Positions 7,910-15,021 of a stretch of 64,000 nucleotides of DNA are shown here, one piece after another. A model generated the notes under the pieces. It was not told where the DNA came from. It was given only the letters and a program-made list of their open reading frames with translations, and did no database searches. Made by a program: the position numbers and the translations under genes. The stretch is from Clostridium tagluense (lineage in GTDB: Bacteria; Bacillota; Clostridia; Clostridiales; Clostridiaceae). The stretch covers positions 24,911 to 88,910 of the forward strand of contig NZ_BHYK01000021.1 of NCBI RefSeq assembly GCF_003865095.1, in the 5' to 3' direction. Position 1 is the stretch's first letter; every line of letters starts with the position of its first letter.

Positions 7910-9397
7910 ATGAATAAATGTATAAAAGTAATTTTAAATAAATGTATAAATATAGATATAAAAGAAGCTAAGAAAATAATCAAAAATATGAGTTATCTTT
8001 CTTGTAAAGCTTCTAATAAAGCAATAGATATGTGGAAACAACACTCTTTAAATATAATGGAACTAAAAAGTAATGATAAGAATTTCAATCAAAAAGAATA
8101 CGAACAAGCTACATATGGTAAGAATTATAAAAATGTAATTGAGGGTTATATGAAAGAAATAATGAATATCTGTAATACTAGCAATGTAAGCACATTACAT
8201 CAACAACAAGTACAAAATGATTGGAAAAGATTAAGAAAAGATGTGCTTAATTATAGGGCTAATTTACCAACGTATAAATTAGATACTCCTTGTTATCTAA
8301 AAAACAACAATTACAAACTAAGAAATCACAATGGTTACTTTGTAGATATTTCATTATTTAGTATGAAAGGTTTAGAACAAATTGGTCAGAAGAAAGGATA
8401 TCAATTACAATTTGAAATTGACAAAATGGATGGGAATAAGAAATCTACAATAAATAAATTAATAAATAATGGATATAAACAGGGTTCTGCTCAACTAAAA
8501 ATATCTGATAAAGGTAAAATTGAACTGATTATGTCTTTTTCATTTGAAGCTAAAGAATCTAATTTAGATGAAAATAGAATATTAGGAATTGACTTAGGAA
8601 TTGTAAATGTTGCAACAATGGCAATATGGGATGGTAATACCCAAGAATGGGATTGGGTAAATTACAAACATAATATATTAAATGGACAAGAGTTAATAAG
8701 ATTCAGACAAAAACTATTTAATATGGGCATGAGTGAGTTTGAAATGCAAAATGAAGTATATAAACAAAATCAAAAAATACATCAAAAGCAACTAAACAAA
8801 CATAATATAGGAGCTATAGATGGTTTAGAATTAGTAAAATATAGAGATACAATAGATAAGAAAAAAAGAGAAATGAGCATAGCTAGTAAATGGGTAGGAG
8901 AAGGTAGAGTAGGACATGGATATAAGAATAGAATGAAACCATTAGAAAAAATAAGAAATAAGGCTAGTAATTTTGCAGATACATTTAATCATAAATATAG
9001 TAAATATATAGTTGAGTTTGCTATAAGAGGTAACTGCGGAGTAATACAAATGGAAGATTTGAGTGGAGCAACTAAAAACACGCATGGTAAATTTTTAAAA
9101 GATTGGAGTTACTATGATTTGCAAACCAAAATAGAATACAAAGCAAGGGAAGTGGGAATAGATGTAATTTATGTAAAACCTCAATACACTTCTAAAAGAT
9201 GTAGTAAATGTGGGAATATCCATACAGATAATAGAGATTGTAAAACTAATCAAGCAAAATTCAAATGTATGAACGTGACCTGTGGGCATGAAGAAAATGC
9301 AGATATAAATGCCTCAAAGAATATTTCAATTCCATACATAGATAAAATTATTGAAGAGTATATAAAAGAAAATGATATATATAAGAATAAAAAATAA
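7910..9397 (+). CDS. cas12f: Cas12f (type V-F) miniature CRISPR effector nuclease
   Basis: This 495-aa protein is an RNA-guided DNA nuclease of the Cas12f family. It has an N-terminal WED/REC-like region, the family stretch LPTYKLDTP near residues 118-126, then RuvC-I GIDLGIVNVA with Asp228, the GHGYKNRMKP bridge region near 338, RuvC-II VIQMEDLSG with Glu382, a zinc ribbon with Cys431, Cys434, Cys453 and Cys458, and RuvC-III ENADINASKN with Asp465. Length and motif order fit Cas12f1; LPT-K-D and GHG-KN are Cas12f traits rather than typical of transposon TnpB. Two tracrRNA/array cassettes lie just upstream on the same strand, and no transposase or end sequences are seen. The ribosome binding site AAAAGGAG is good. 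All catalytic residues are present. Confidence 0.92.
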   Translation: MNKCIKVILNKCINIDIKEAKKIIKNMSYLSCKASNKAIDMWKQHSLNIMELKSNDKNFNQKEYEQATYGKNYKNVIEGYMKEIMNICNTSNVSTLHQQQVQNDWKRLRKDVLNYRANLPTYKLDTPCYLKNNNYKLRNHNGYFVDISLFSMKGLEQIGQKKGYQLQFEIDKMDGNKKSTINKLINNGYKQGSAQLKISDKGKIELIMSFSFEAKESNLDENRILGIDLGIVNVATMAIWDGNTQEWDWVNYKHNILNGQELIRFRQKLFNMGMSEFEMQNEVYKQNQKIHQKQLNKHNIGAIDGLELVKYRDTIDKKKREMSIASKWVGEGRVGHGYKNRMKPLEKIRNKASNFADTFNHKYSKYIVEFAIRGNCGVIQMEDLSGATKNTHGKFLKDWSYYDLQTKIEYKAREVGIDVIYVKPQYTSKRCSKCGNIHTDNRDCKTNQAKFKCMNVTCGHEENADINASKNISIPYIDKIIEEYIKENDIYKNKK

Positions 9398-9405
9398 TTA
9401 TAAAG
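9391..9405 (+). repeat. Intergenic AAAATAATTATAAAG element
   Basis: A copy of the recurrent AT-rich element, overlapping the stop of cas12f and directly before the AAAAAGGAGGGAG ribosome binding site of the next gene. Confidence 0.5.
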
Positions 9406-9423
9406 TAAAAAGGAGGGAGTTGA

Positions 9424-10125
9424 ATGAAAATTTTAATGTATCATACAATATTTAATTTAGTTGCATATATTGGGTTTGCAATTACTACTTATAAACTTAC
9501 CCCGAAGTTATGGGATAATGGCTATACGGAAACAGATTGTGGATTTATGTTTATCTTTGCACCTTTTGCAATAGTAGTTCCATTCTTCAATATTTTTATG
9601 TGGTATGTATTAATAACGGGCTATATTTGGGAGTTAAAGGCTAAAGAAAAGATAGAAAACAAGGAATTACAAGAAAAGATTGATGAATTAGTAGATTTTG
9701 CTTATGCATTTGGAACTATGTCTTATCATAATAAACGGATATGCCAATCAGTAGAACTATTAAAAATCTATAACAAGTATAATGAATGTAATAATAAATT
9801 AATAGAACTTAAACAATCCAATTACGTGACAATTCATGATATACATAATAAAAAAGGTGAAGAATTATTCTTTAAAACAATGGTACTGATTAAGGAATGC
9901 TATGATAAAAATACAATAAAATTTTGTGAAGAAGATATATTAAAATCACTAACCTCATTAAATAAAGCATTACAAGCCCAATTAATCACTTATGAAAAAG
10001 AATATAATATAGAACAAAACTCAGCAAAAACAGTATATGCTTCACGATTTTCTAAGCTACAAGAGGAGTTAAGAATTGCTAAAGAATTTTCAGATACATA
10101 TAATAAGGATGGTGAAAAACAATGA
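9424..10125 (+). CDS. Membrane protein with cytoplasmic helical domain, paralogue 1
   Basis: Two hydrophobic segments (about residues 6-24 and 40-68) are followed by a roughly 150-residue helical, charged domain. It is paralogous to the next gene: both contain LIKECY-KNT, then a C/DIL-SL segment, and end with TRFSKL or SRFSKL, a KL/EL stretch and F-YNK. The start follows AAAAAGGAGGGAGTTGA. The family is not recognised and no catalytic residues are apparent. It lies directly after cas12f, so a joint role is conceivable but only positional. The last four bases overlap the next start (ATGA). Confidence 0.8.
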   Translation: MKILMYHTIFNLVAYIGFAITTYKLTPKLWDNGYTETDCGFMFIFAPFAIVVPFFNIFMWYVLITGYIWELKAKEKIENKELQEKIDELVDFAYAFGTMSYHNKRICQSVELLKIYNKYNECNNKLIELKQSNYVTIHDIHNKKGEELFFKTMVLIKECYDKNTIKFCEEDILKSLTSLNKALQAQLITYEKEYNIEQNSAKTVYASRFSKLQEELRIAKEFSDTYNKDGEKQ

Positions 10126-10820
10126 TTGTTGCTATCTATTGTCTAATATGCTTAACACTATATATTATGTTAGCTATTTTAACATTGAACATGCATCCTA
10201 ATCCCCTATGGACACAAAAAATGAGCAAGTTCGACAATCTATTCATGTTAGTAATTACATTCCCAATATGCTCGCTAATACCCATTGTAAATATGATTTT
10301 TTATTTTGCATTAATTGAAGATATATTGGATGAAGCCAAATCAAAAAAGATTTCTAAAAAAAGAGCATCTAAAAATAAAGTTGATGATTTGGAAGACTTT
10401 GCTTATCACTTTGGTAGTAAATATTGGAATCGTTCACACTGGGAGGGAAATGAATTTTTGGGTGATGTTAATGCTAGATACTATTATTGTCTTAGCATAA
10501 TTAATAATTTGAAAAGTGAAAAATATAAAACAATTAATGATATGCATAATAAAGGAGCAGAGGGCTTATTCATTGAAACTATGGCATTAATTAAAGAATG
10601 CTATGAAAAGAACACTATGATGCTCTGCCAAACAGACATATTGGAATCTTTAATATTATTGAGTGATAGTTTGAAATTAATAGAAGGTAGTTATGAAAAT
10701 GAATATATTATAACTTTAAATTCAACAAAACAAATATATAAAACTAGATTTTCTAAACTAAATGAAAAACTTAAAACTTCCAAAAACTTTTCAGAGATAT
10801 ATAATAAGGAACAAATATAA
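10122..10820 (+). CDS. Membrane protein with cytoplasmic helical domain, paralogue 2
   Basis: This 232-aa tandem paralogue of the preceding gene has the same layout: two membrane segments (about residues 2-22 and 40-66) and a C-terminal helical domain with LIKECYEKNT and TRFSKLNEKL. The start overlaps the upstream stop as ATGA, indicating translational coupling and perhaps a heteromer. The function is unknown. A duplication kept in tandem suggests that the two copies do related but not identical work. Confidence 0.8.
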   Translation: MIVAIYCLICLTLYIMLAILTLNMHPNPLWTQKMSKFDNLFMLVITFPICSLIPIVNMIFYFALIEDILDEAKSKKISKKRASKNKVDDLEDFAYHFGSKYWNRSHWEGNEFLGDVNARYYYCLSIINNLKSEKYKTINDMHNKGAEGLFIETMALIKECYEKNTMMLCQTDILESLILLSDSLKLIEGSYENEYIITLNSTKQIYKTRFSKLNEKLKTSKNFSEIYNKEQI

Positions 10821-10821
10821 A

Positions 10822-11022
10822 ATGGACAACAGAAAAATGTTATGGCTTAAAGGTGAAGAAATGATTAAACAAATGAATCGTTGGAAAAACATAATGCAGA
10901 ATGAATCTAAGTTTACTCAAGCACAAATTGATAATTTTACTATTCAATCATCAAAAACTATAGTTGATATGGGGCTATTCTCATATGCTATAGAGGATTA
11001 TATGACAGATAATTTAAAATAA
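10822..11022 (+). CDS. Small hypothetical protein, 66 aa
   Basis: The frame is open further upstream, but the ATG at 10822 directly follows the stop of the preceding gene and has AAGGAAC upstream, so this start is preferred. The protein begins MDNRKMLWLKGEEM and is helical and polar, with no known motif. It continues the operon of the paired membrane proteins. Confidence 0.6.
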   Translation: MDNRKMLWLKGEEMIKQMNRWKNIMQNESKFTQAQIDNFTIQSSKTIVDMGLFSYAIEDYMTDNLK

Positions 11023-11047
11023 ACTATAAATGGAGTTGATATAAAAA

Positions 11048-11296
11048 ATGTATAAGGGACAAATATGTGTTGTTGATTTTATATTAAAAGATAATAAAGG
11101 AGAATTATGGGATTGTGTTATATTTGATAAGGATGAAAAAGGTCAAATGTCTATACAAGATGAAAATATAATCCATAAAAGGTTAACTGATAAGAATAGA
11201 GATTTTACATTCCAAAATAGATGTACTCATGGATATATGAGTGCGGGGGCTATCAAAAGATTCAGTATTCATTTAATTAATGGGAGGGATTTTTAA
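11048..11296 (+). CDS. Small hypothetical protein, 82 aa
   Basis: This is an unrecognised protein, probably beta-rich (GQICVVDFIL, ELWDCVIFDKDEKGQ), ending IHLINGRDF. The ribosome binding site is weak (TGGAGTTGATATAAAA). It lies in the same operon and is 2 nt from the next gene. Confidence 0.65.
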   Translation: MYKGQICVVDFILKDNKGELWDCVIFDKDEKGQMSIQDENIIHKRLTDKNRDFTFQNRCTHGYMSAGAIKRFSIHLINGRDF

Positions 11297-11298
11297 TA

Positions 11299-11739
11299 AT
11301 GAAAATAGGATACATAAATCAAACAATAATAGATTCTATAAGAGGAAATATATTATATGGTTATGAAAAAGGACTTAAAGTTGAGGTAATTGCAGAGTAT
11401 GAGGATACGACAATAATTGGTGATAAAGTTACATTAGTTAGATTAATTGATGAAGATAGAGATAAATATATGGATGGTTATTATGATTATGAATCTATGT
11501 TTAATTCATTGCAATTGATTGTAAGTTGTAAAATTGATGTAGAAATAGATATTGAACTACAAGCCCGATTGAATGAAGGGACTAGATTAAGTAAAGAAAG
11601 TCTAAAAGAAGGGGAAGAGAATAAACTTAAAAAAGAAAATGGAGACTTTAATCATTGGGAACATAAATGTTTAGATGCTATGATAAAGTGGGTAATATCC
11701 GAAATTAAAATTAATGAAAACAAACAGGGGGAATTATAA
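11299..11739 (+). CDS. Hypothetical protein, 146 aa
   Basis: This is an unrecognised acidic protein with a beta-rich front half and a charged helical back half (TRLSKESLKEGEEN, then HWEHKCLDAMIKWV). The start follows GGGAGGGATTTTTAATA. The stop overlaps the ATG of the lipoprotein gene by one base, so they are translationally coupled. Confidence 0.68.
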   Translation: MKIGYINQTIIDSIRGNILYGYEKGLKVEVIAEYEDTTIIGDKVTLVRLIDEDRDKYMDGYYDYESMFNSLQLIVSCKIDVEIDIELQARLNEGTRLSKESLKEGEENKLKKENGDFNHWEHKCLDAMIKWVISEIKINENKQGEL

Positions 11740-12002
11740 TGAAAAAAGCAATATTAGTATTATTTATAGTTGGAACAATGGTATTAGGTGGATGTAATAA
11801 TGGAGTTAAAGAAAATGGTGGAACTATGGAATTAAACTTATCCAAAGGTGAAAAATTAGTCAATGTTACATGGTCTGATAGTAACCTATGGTATTTGACT
11901 AAACCAATGATTGAAAATGATAAGGCCGAAAGATATGAATTTAAGGAAAAAAGCAATCTAGGTGTTTCTCAAGGAAAAGTAATTATACAAGAGGCTAAAT
12001 AA
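11739..12002 (+). CDS. Putative phage-encoded lipoprotein, 87 aa
   Basis: The N-terminus MKKAILVLFIVGTMVLGGC is a lipoprotein signal peptide with the lipobox LGGC, so Cys19 would be lipidated and the mature 69 residues anchored outside the cell membrane. The mature part begins NNGVKENGG and has a NVTWSDSNLWYLTKP stretch. Its role is unknown. Phage lipoproteins often act in superinfection exclusion, which is only an analogy here. The ribosome binding site is CAGGGGGAATTATA. Confidence 0.75.
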   Translation: MKKAILVLFIVGTMVLGGCNNGVKENGGTMELNLSKGEKLVNVTWSDSNLWYLTKPMIENDKAERYEFKEKSNLGVSQGKVIIQEAK

Positions 12003-12021
12003 AATTTAGGAGGAGATTTAA

Positions 12022-12282
12022 ATGAAGATAGAAGATAATAGAGTAATAAAAAAAGAACAGGCTAATATAGGCGATATACTTGTAACAGAAAAAGGTGGTA
12101 AATATTTATTAGTACAAAACATGTGTGGTGAATGTGAATATCCTATTGCACTTCTAAATATAAACACAGATAATATAGAAATGATTACAACTAGAACTAT
12201 ATTTTGTGTTGGTAAAAGTTTGTCAGATGACTATATTAAGGAAATAATTCCTAAAAATAAAATTAAAATAATAATAGAATAA
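12022..12282 (+). CDS. Small hypothetical protein, 86 aa
   Basis: An unrecognised protein containing KYLLVQNMCGECEYPIALL, with a CxxC pair. A strong ribosome binding site (TAGGAGGAGATTTAA) supports the start. It is in the same direction and operon as its neighbours. Confidence 0.66.
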   Translation: MKIEDNRVIKKEQANIGDILVTEKGGKYLLVQNMCGECEYPIALLNINTDNIEMITTRTIFCVGKSLSDDYIKEIIPKNKIKIIIE

Positions 12283-12294
12283 GGAGTAATACAT

Positions 12295-12696
12295 ATGATT
12301 AATGTTTTTATATTTGGTGGCAGAGATTTTAACAATTATGAATTACTAAAAAGTAAGTGTGATTTAATATTAAAAGATATAACAGATGATATAACTGTAA
12401 TATCGGGAAGAGCTAAAGGGGCTGATAGTTTAGGGGAGAGATATGCAGTAGAAAAAGGTTATAAAACAGAATATTTCCCTGCTCAGTGGGATGATTTAGA
12501 AGCTACTCCTTGTAAGATTAAATATAACAAATATGACAAACCTTATAATGCTTTAGCAGGGTTTAATAGAAATAGAGATATGGTGGACACATCTGATATA
12601 GCAATAGGCTTTTGGGATGGTCTAAGTCATGGAACTAAGGACTCAATTGAGTTATGCAAAAAGAAAGGAATAAGATTAGAAGTAGTTAATTATTAA
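12295..12696 (+). CDS. SLOG-fold protein, DUF2493 / YspA-like
   Basis: This 133-aa protein has the Rossmann-like features of the DUF2493 family within the SLOG superfamily: VFIFGGRDF at the start, VISGRAKGADSLGERYA (residues 42-58) as the nucleotide-binding GGxxGAD-like segment, then GFNRNRDMV and AIGFWDGLSHGT. SLOG proteins are predicted to bind nucleotide-derived ligands, and relatives act as sensors or as lonely-guy-type phosphoribohydrolases. The exact activity here is unknown. The ribosome binding site is AATAAGGAGTAATACAT. Confidence 0.82.
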   Translation: MINVFIFGGRDFNNYELLKSKCDLILKDITDDITVISGRAKGADSLGERYAVEKGYKTEYFPAQWDDLEATPCKIKYNKYDKPYNALAGFNRNRDMVDTSDIAIGFWDGLSHGTKDSIELCKKKGIRLEVVNY

Positions 12697-12747
12697 ATTA
12701 TATTAGGATTAAAAATAAATCAGTTTAAAATAGGAGGAATTATTATT

Positions 12748-13041
12748 ATGTCAAAACTAGAAATACTAATGAATGTATTACAACTTATAGGTGGAATAGT
12801 CCTTTCAATAGGGTATTATCCTCAAATAAAAAGAACCCTAAAAACTAAAAGTGTAGGGGATATTTCACTTGCTTATTATGTGAATATATTTATAGGAGTT
12901 TTCCTTATGGAATGTTATGCCTTCTATAATTTTATAACGGGTAAAACGGCAATGTTTTTTGTAACAAATTCTATTGCTCTTGCATGTTGCACAACCATGA
13001 TGATATTAGTTGCAAAGTATAGAGATAAAAATAATAAATAG
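12748..13041 (+). CDS. SemiSWEET / PQ-loop membrane protein
   Basis: The 97 residues form three membrane helices. The first ends in the PQ-loop signature SIGYYPQIKRTLKTKSVGDIS (positions 20-40), including the PQ pair that gives the family its name. SemiSWEETs dimerise to make a passive sugar channel. Length and topology fit a single SemiSWEET unit. The strong ribosome binding site TAGGAGGAATTATT supports the start. A sugar permease is an unusual phage cargo gene; the substrate cannot be read from sequence. Confidence 0.85.
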   Translation: MSKLEILMNVLQLIGGIVLSIGYYPQIKRTLKTKSVGDISLAYYVNIFIGVFLMECYAFYNFITGKTAMFFVTNSIALACCTTMMILVAKYRDKNNK

Positions 13042-13052
13042 GAGGAATTCAA

Positions 13053-13322
13053 ATGAATAAGTTATTTTTAGATACTGAAAAGATTAAATTACCAATCCAT
13101 AATATATTAATTATATTAGCCAAGGTAATCCATGATGAAAAATATGATATTGCATACATAGACACAGATGATAGTGAGGTAGATATAGCATTCATCAATA
13201 AAGAAGAGGTCAATGGAAATATAACACTAGATAGTGGTAAAAAAATATTTATAAAAATGAATGATACTAATGAATGTATTAGATTATTCACTACTTTAAG
13301 TAATGAACTTTTAAAGTTGTAA
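13053..13322 (+). CDS. Small hypothetical protein, 89 aa
   Basis: An acidic, unrecognised soluble protein (AYIDTDDSEVDIAFINKEE). The start follows AGGAGGAATTCAA. An antisense reading frame of similar length over it looks like a shadow. It is followed by a very small membrane protein gene. Confidence 0.65.
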   Translation: MNKLFLDTEKIKLPIHNILIILAKVIHDEKYDIAYIDTDDSEVDIAFINKEEVNGNITLDSGKKIFIKMNDTNECIRLFTTLSNELLKL

Positions 13323-13338
13323 AAAGTGGAGGTATACA

Positions 13339-13506
13339 ATGAAAATACCATTCAAAGAAGCATTAAAGGTCGGCTATTCATGTATCATTCAGATTTTAGG
13401 GACAATAACATTTTGGAGTTTTATCCTTGTTGCTCTATTAGGCGGTAAAATATACTGGATTAGTTCAGAAGGTTTACTTGTTAAAATAGCTAAGTTACTA
13501 TTTTAA
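13339..13506 (+). CDS. Tiny membrane protein, 55 aa
   Basis: The ATG at 13339 is preceded by GTGGAGGTATACA. The peptide starts MKIPFKEALKVGY and has a hydrophobic helix around residues 20-42 (including TFWSFILVALLGG), then a short tail. There is no family match. It closes the operon that began after cas12f; a new promoter follows. Confidence 0.6.
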   Translation: MKIPFKEALKVGYSCIIQILGTITFWSFILVALLGGKIYWISSEGLLVKIAKLLF

Positions 13507-13519
13507 TATCTATAAAAGA

Positions 13520-13575
13520 TTGACTTTATAATTATTTGTGATACAATAAACTCATGGGTTAAAAGAACTCCCAAA
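13520..13575 (+). promoter_or_regulatory. Promoter with leader hairpin
   Basis: TTGACT (13520-13525), 16 bp, TACAAT (13542-13547). A small hairpin (TGGGTT then AACTCCCA, about 13555-13574) follows directly, at the start of the predicted transcript. The next gene starts at 13597 behind AAGAAAGGAAAAC. Confidence 0.6.
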
Positions 13576-13596
13576 TAAACAAGAAAGGAAAACTAT

Positions 13597-13905
13597 ATGC
13601 TAAATAAAACATGTTACTTTTCAGAATTCCTAGATATATTGGAAAATCCTCAAGACCACTTATCAGAAGATGGGATTAATTTATTATATGATTTAACAGA
13701 GGAAAAAAATTTAAAAGGTGTTTTAAACTTTATACACTGTGAAATTCAAGTTCATAGATTTGAAAATCATAAATGTCCCGATTGTGGAGAAGATTTTAAA
13801 ACAAATACATATCAAGAGAATAGAGGAGATTGCCGAGGACAACCTTGTTCAGAATCTATATATTATAATGAATGTGATTGTGGTTGGAATAATAAATCTG
13901 ATTAG
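13597..13905 (+). CDS. Putative zinc-ribbon protein, 102 aa
   Basis: The C-terminal half carries CPDCGEDF and then several cysteines ending in NECDCGW, a likely zinc ribbon. The N-terminal half is helical (FLDILENPQDHLSEDGINL). No family is assigned. It is the first gene behind a recognisable promoter. Confidence 0.7.
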   Translation: MLNKTCYFSEFLDILENPQDHLSEDGINLLYDLTEEKNLKGVLNFIHCEIQVHRFENHKCPDCGEDFKTNTYQENRGDCRGQPCSESIYYNECDCGWNNKSD

Positions 13906-13919
13906 AAAGGGGGAATAAT

Positions 13920-14540
13920 ATGAATAAGAGGGTGAGAACAGGACTTAGTATGTTTCTTATGTGTAGTTTAATAATAGGTACAAGTGTGGGTACACAAGCT
14001 GATACATATAAGTTTGAAGGAAAAATAATAGAAAAAAGCAATATAAGTGTAAAGGATATGGATTCAGATTATAACAAATTTTTAAAAATAGTAGAAAAAA
14101 ATGATGTTAAAATTAAAAAGAACAAACTTGAAAAGGAAGCAAGAGTACTAAAGCAAAAGAAAGAAGCATTTGAAGCTAGAAAAAATAAAATTCAAAAACA
14201 GAATGCTCTATCCAAAGGTCGAGATGTAGAAAAGATAGAATTTACTTTAACTTTTTATACAGATGCAGAAGAAGAGAACTCAAGTGCAGGTGGCGTTAAT
14301 TGTAAAGGAAAGACTTTAGAAGAGGGTATGGTGGCAAGTAATGTCTGGAAACTTGGCACTAGGATTAAATTAGAAGGGTATGGCGAAGTTTATGTTGCAG
14401 ATAGAGGTGGCAGTCATTTTGATAATAGAAGAAGACTGGATGTATTTGTGGCTAAATTATCAGATGAAAATAATAGTGAATATTATAGAAGGGTTTCAAA
14501 CATGGGCAAACCAAAAGTTAAAGGATATATTATAAATTAA
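13920..14540 (+). CDS. Secreted 3D-domain protein (putative peptidoglycan-active enzyme)
   Basis: An N-terminal signal peptide (about residues 1-28, ending VGTQADT) is followed by a Lys/Glu-rich coiled coil (about 50-100) and a C-terminal 3D domain. The domain shows FTLTFYTDAEEEN, MVASNVWKLGTRIKLEG, VYVADRGGS and RLDVFVA, the layout of the double-psi barrel in MltA- and YuiC/Sps-type murein-cleaving enzymes, including the Asp residues. It would act outside the cell on the wall. Among early-type genes it may help modify the host envelope rather than act in final lysis. The ribosome binding site is AAAGGGGGAATAAT. Confidence 0.82.
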   Translation: MNKRVRTGLSMFLMCSLIIGTSVGTQADTYKFEGKIIEKSNISVKDMDSDYNKFLKIVEKNDVKIKKNKLEKEARVLKQKKEAFEARKNKIQKQNALSKGRDVEKIEFTLTFYTDAEEENSSAGGVNCKGKTLEEGMVASNVWKLGTRIKLEGYGEVYVADRGGSHFDNRRRLDVFVAKLSDENNSEYYRRVSNMGKPKVKGYIIN

Positions 14541-14550
14541 AACATAAAAG

Positions 14551-14594
14551 ATAATTATAAAACATTTGACAAATATATATGGTTATGTTATACT
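14551..14594 (+). promoter_or_regulatory. Promoter of the thioredoxin-nrdJ unit
   Basis: A recurrent element ATAATTATAAAA (14551-14562) precedes TTGACA (14566-14571), a 17-bp spacer, and TATACT (14589-14594). This is the clearest sigma-A-type promoter in the window. Confidence 0.78.
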
Positions 14595-14600
14595 AAAATA

Positions 14601-14631
14601 GTTGAAAGCATGTTATTTAAAAGCGTTCAAC
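14601..14631 (+). promoter_or_regulatory. Leader hairpin downstream of the trx-nrdJ promoter
   Basis: GTTGAAAGC (14601-14609) and GCGTTCAAC (14623-14631) pair as GTTGAA-GC / GC-TTCAAC with one internal mismatch. It would form at the 5' end of the transcript and could be a stability element or operator. Confidence 0.5.
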
Positions 14632-14655
14632 AAACAATGAAAGGTAGGTAATAAT

Positions 14656-14964
14656 ATGAATATAATAAATGATGACAATTTTACAGATATCAATGAGAAA
14701 CAAGGGCTAATCCTAATAGACTTTTGGGGGACATGGTGTAATCCATGTGAGAGATTATCTCCTATTATAGAACAATTAGAACAAAACTATGGCATGATTA
14801 AATTTTATAAAGCAAATATAGAAGAAAACCTTAAGCTAAGAAAACAATTTAGAATAATGAGCCTGCCAACCATTTTATTTATACAAAATGGTAAAACAGT
14901 AGAAAGATTATCCGATTTTAGAGAATATGAAGAATTAGAAATTCTTATTAAAAAATACATATAA
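14656..14964 (+). CDS. trxA: Thioredoxin
   Basis: This 102-aa thioredoxin has the active site WCNPC with Cys28 and Cys31 and the cis-proline segment SLPTILFIQNG. The active site is CNPC rather than the usual CGPC, as in some phage thioredoxins. It reduces disulfides in the cytoplasm. Its place directly before the ribonucleotide reductase gene suggests that it re-reduces that enzyme. The start follows GAAAGGTAGGTAATAAT. Confidence 0.92.
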   Translation: MNIINDDNFTDINEKQGLILIDFWGTWCNPCERLSPIIEQLEQNYGMIKFYKANIEENLKLRKQFRIMSLPTILFIQNGKTVERLSDFREYEELEILIKKYI

Positions 14965-15021
14965 ATTAATAACATTGATTAGATATAAAAAACAAATATA
15001 AAACACACGGAGGTTCAATTA

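Noticed and set aside
7910..9397. Transposon TnpB of an IS200/IS605 or IS607 element
   Set aside because: The RuvC and zinc-ribbon parts are alike, but LPT-K-DTP and GHG-KN point to Cas12f. No TnpA gene or element ends are seen, and tracrRNA-like and repeat sequences lie upstream.
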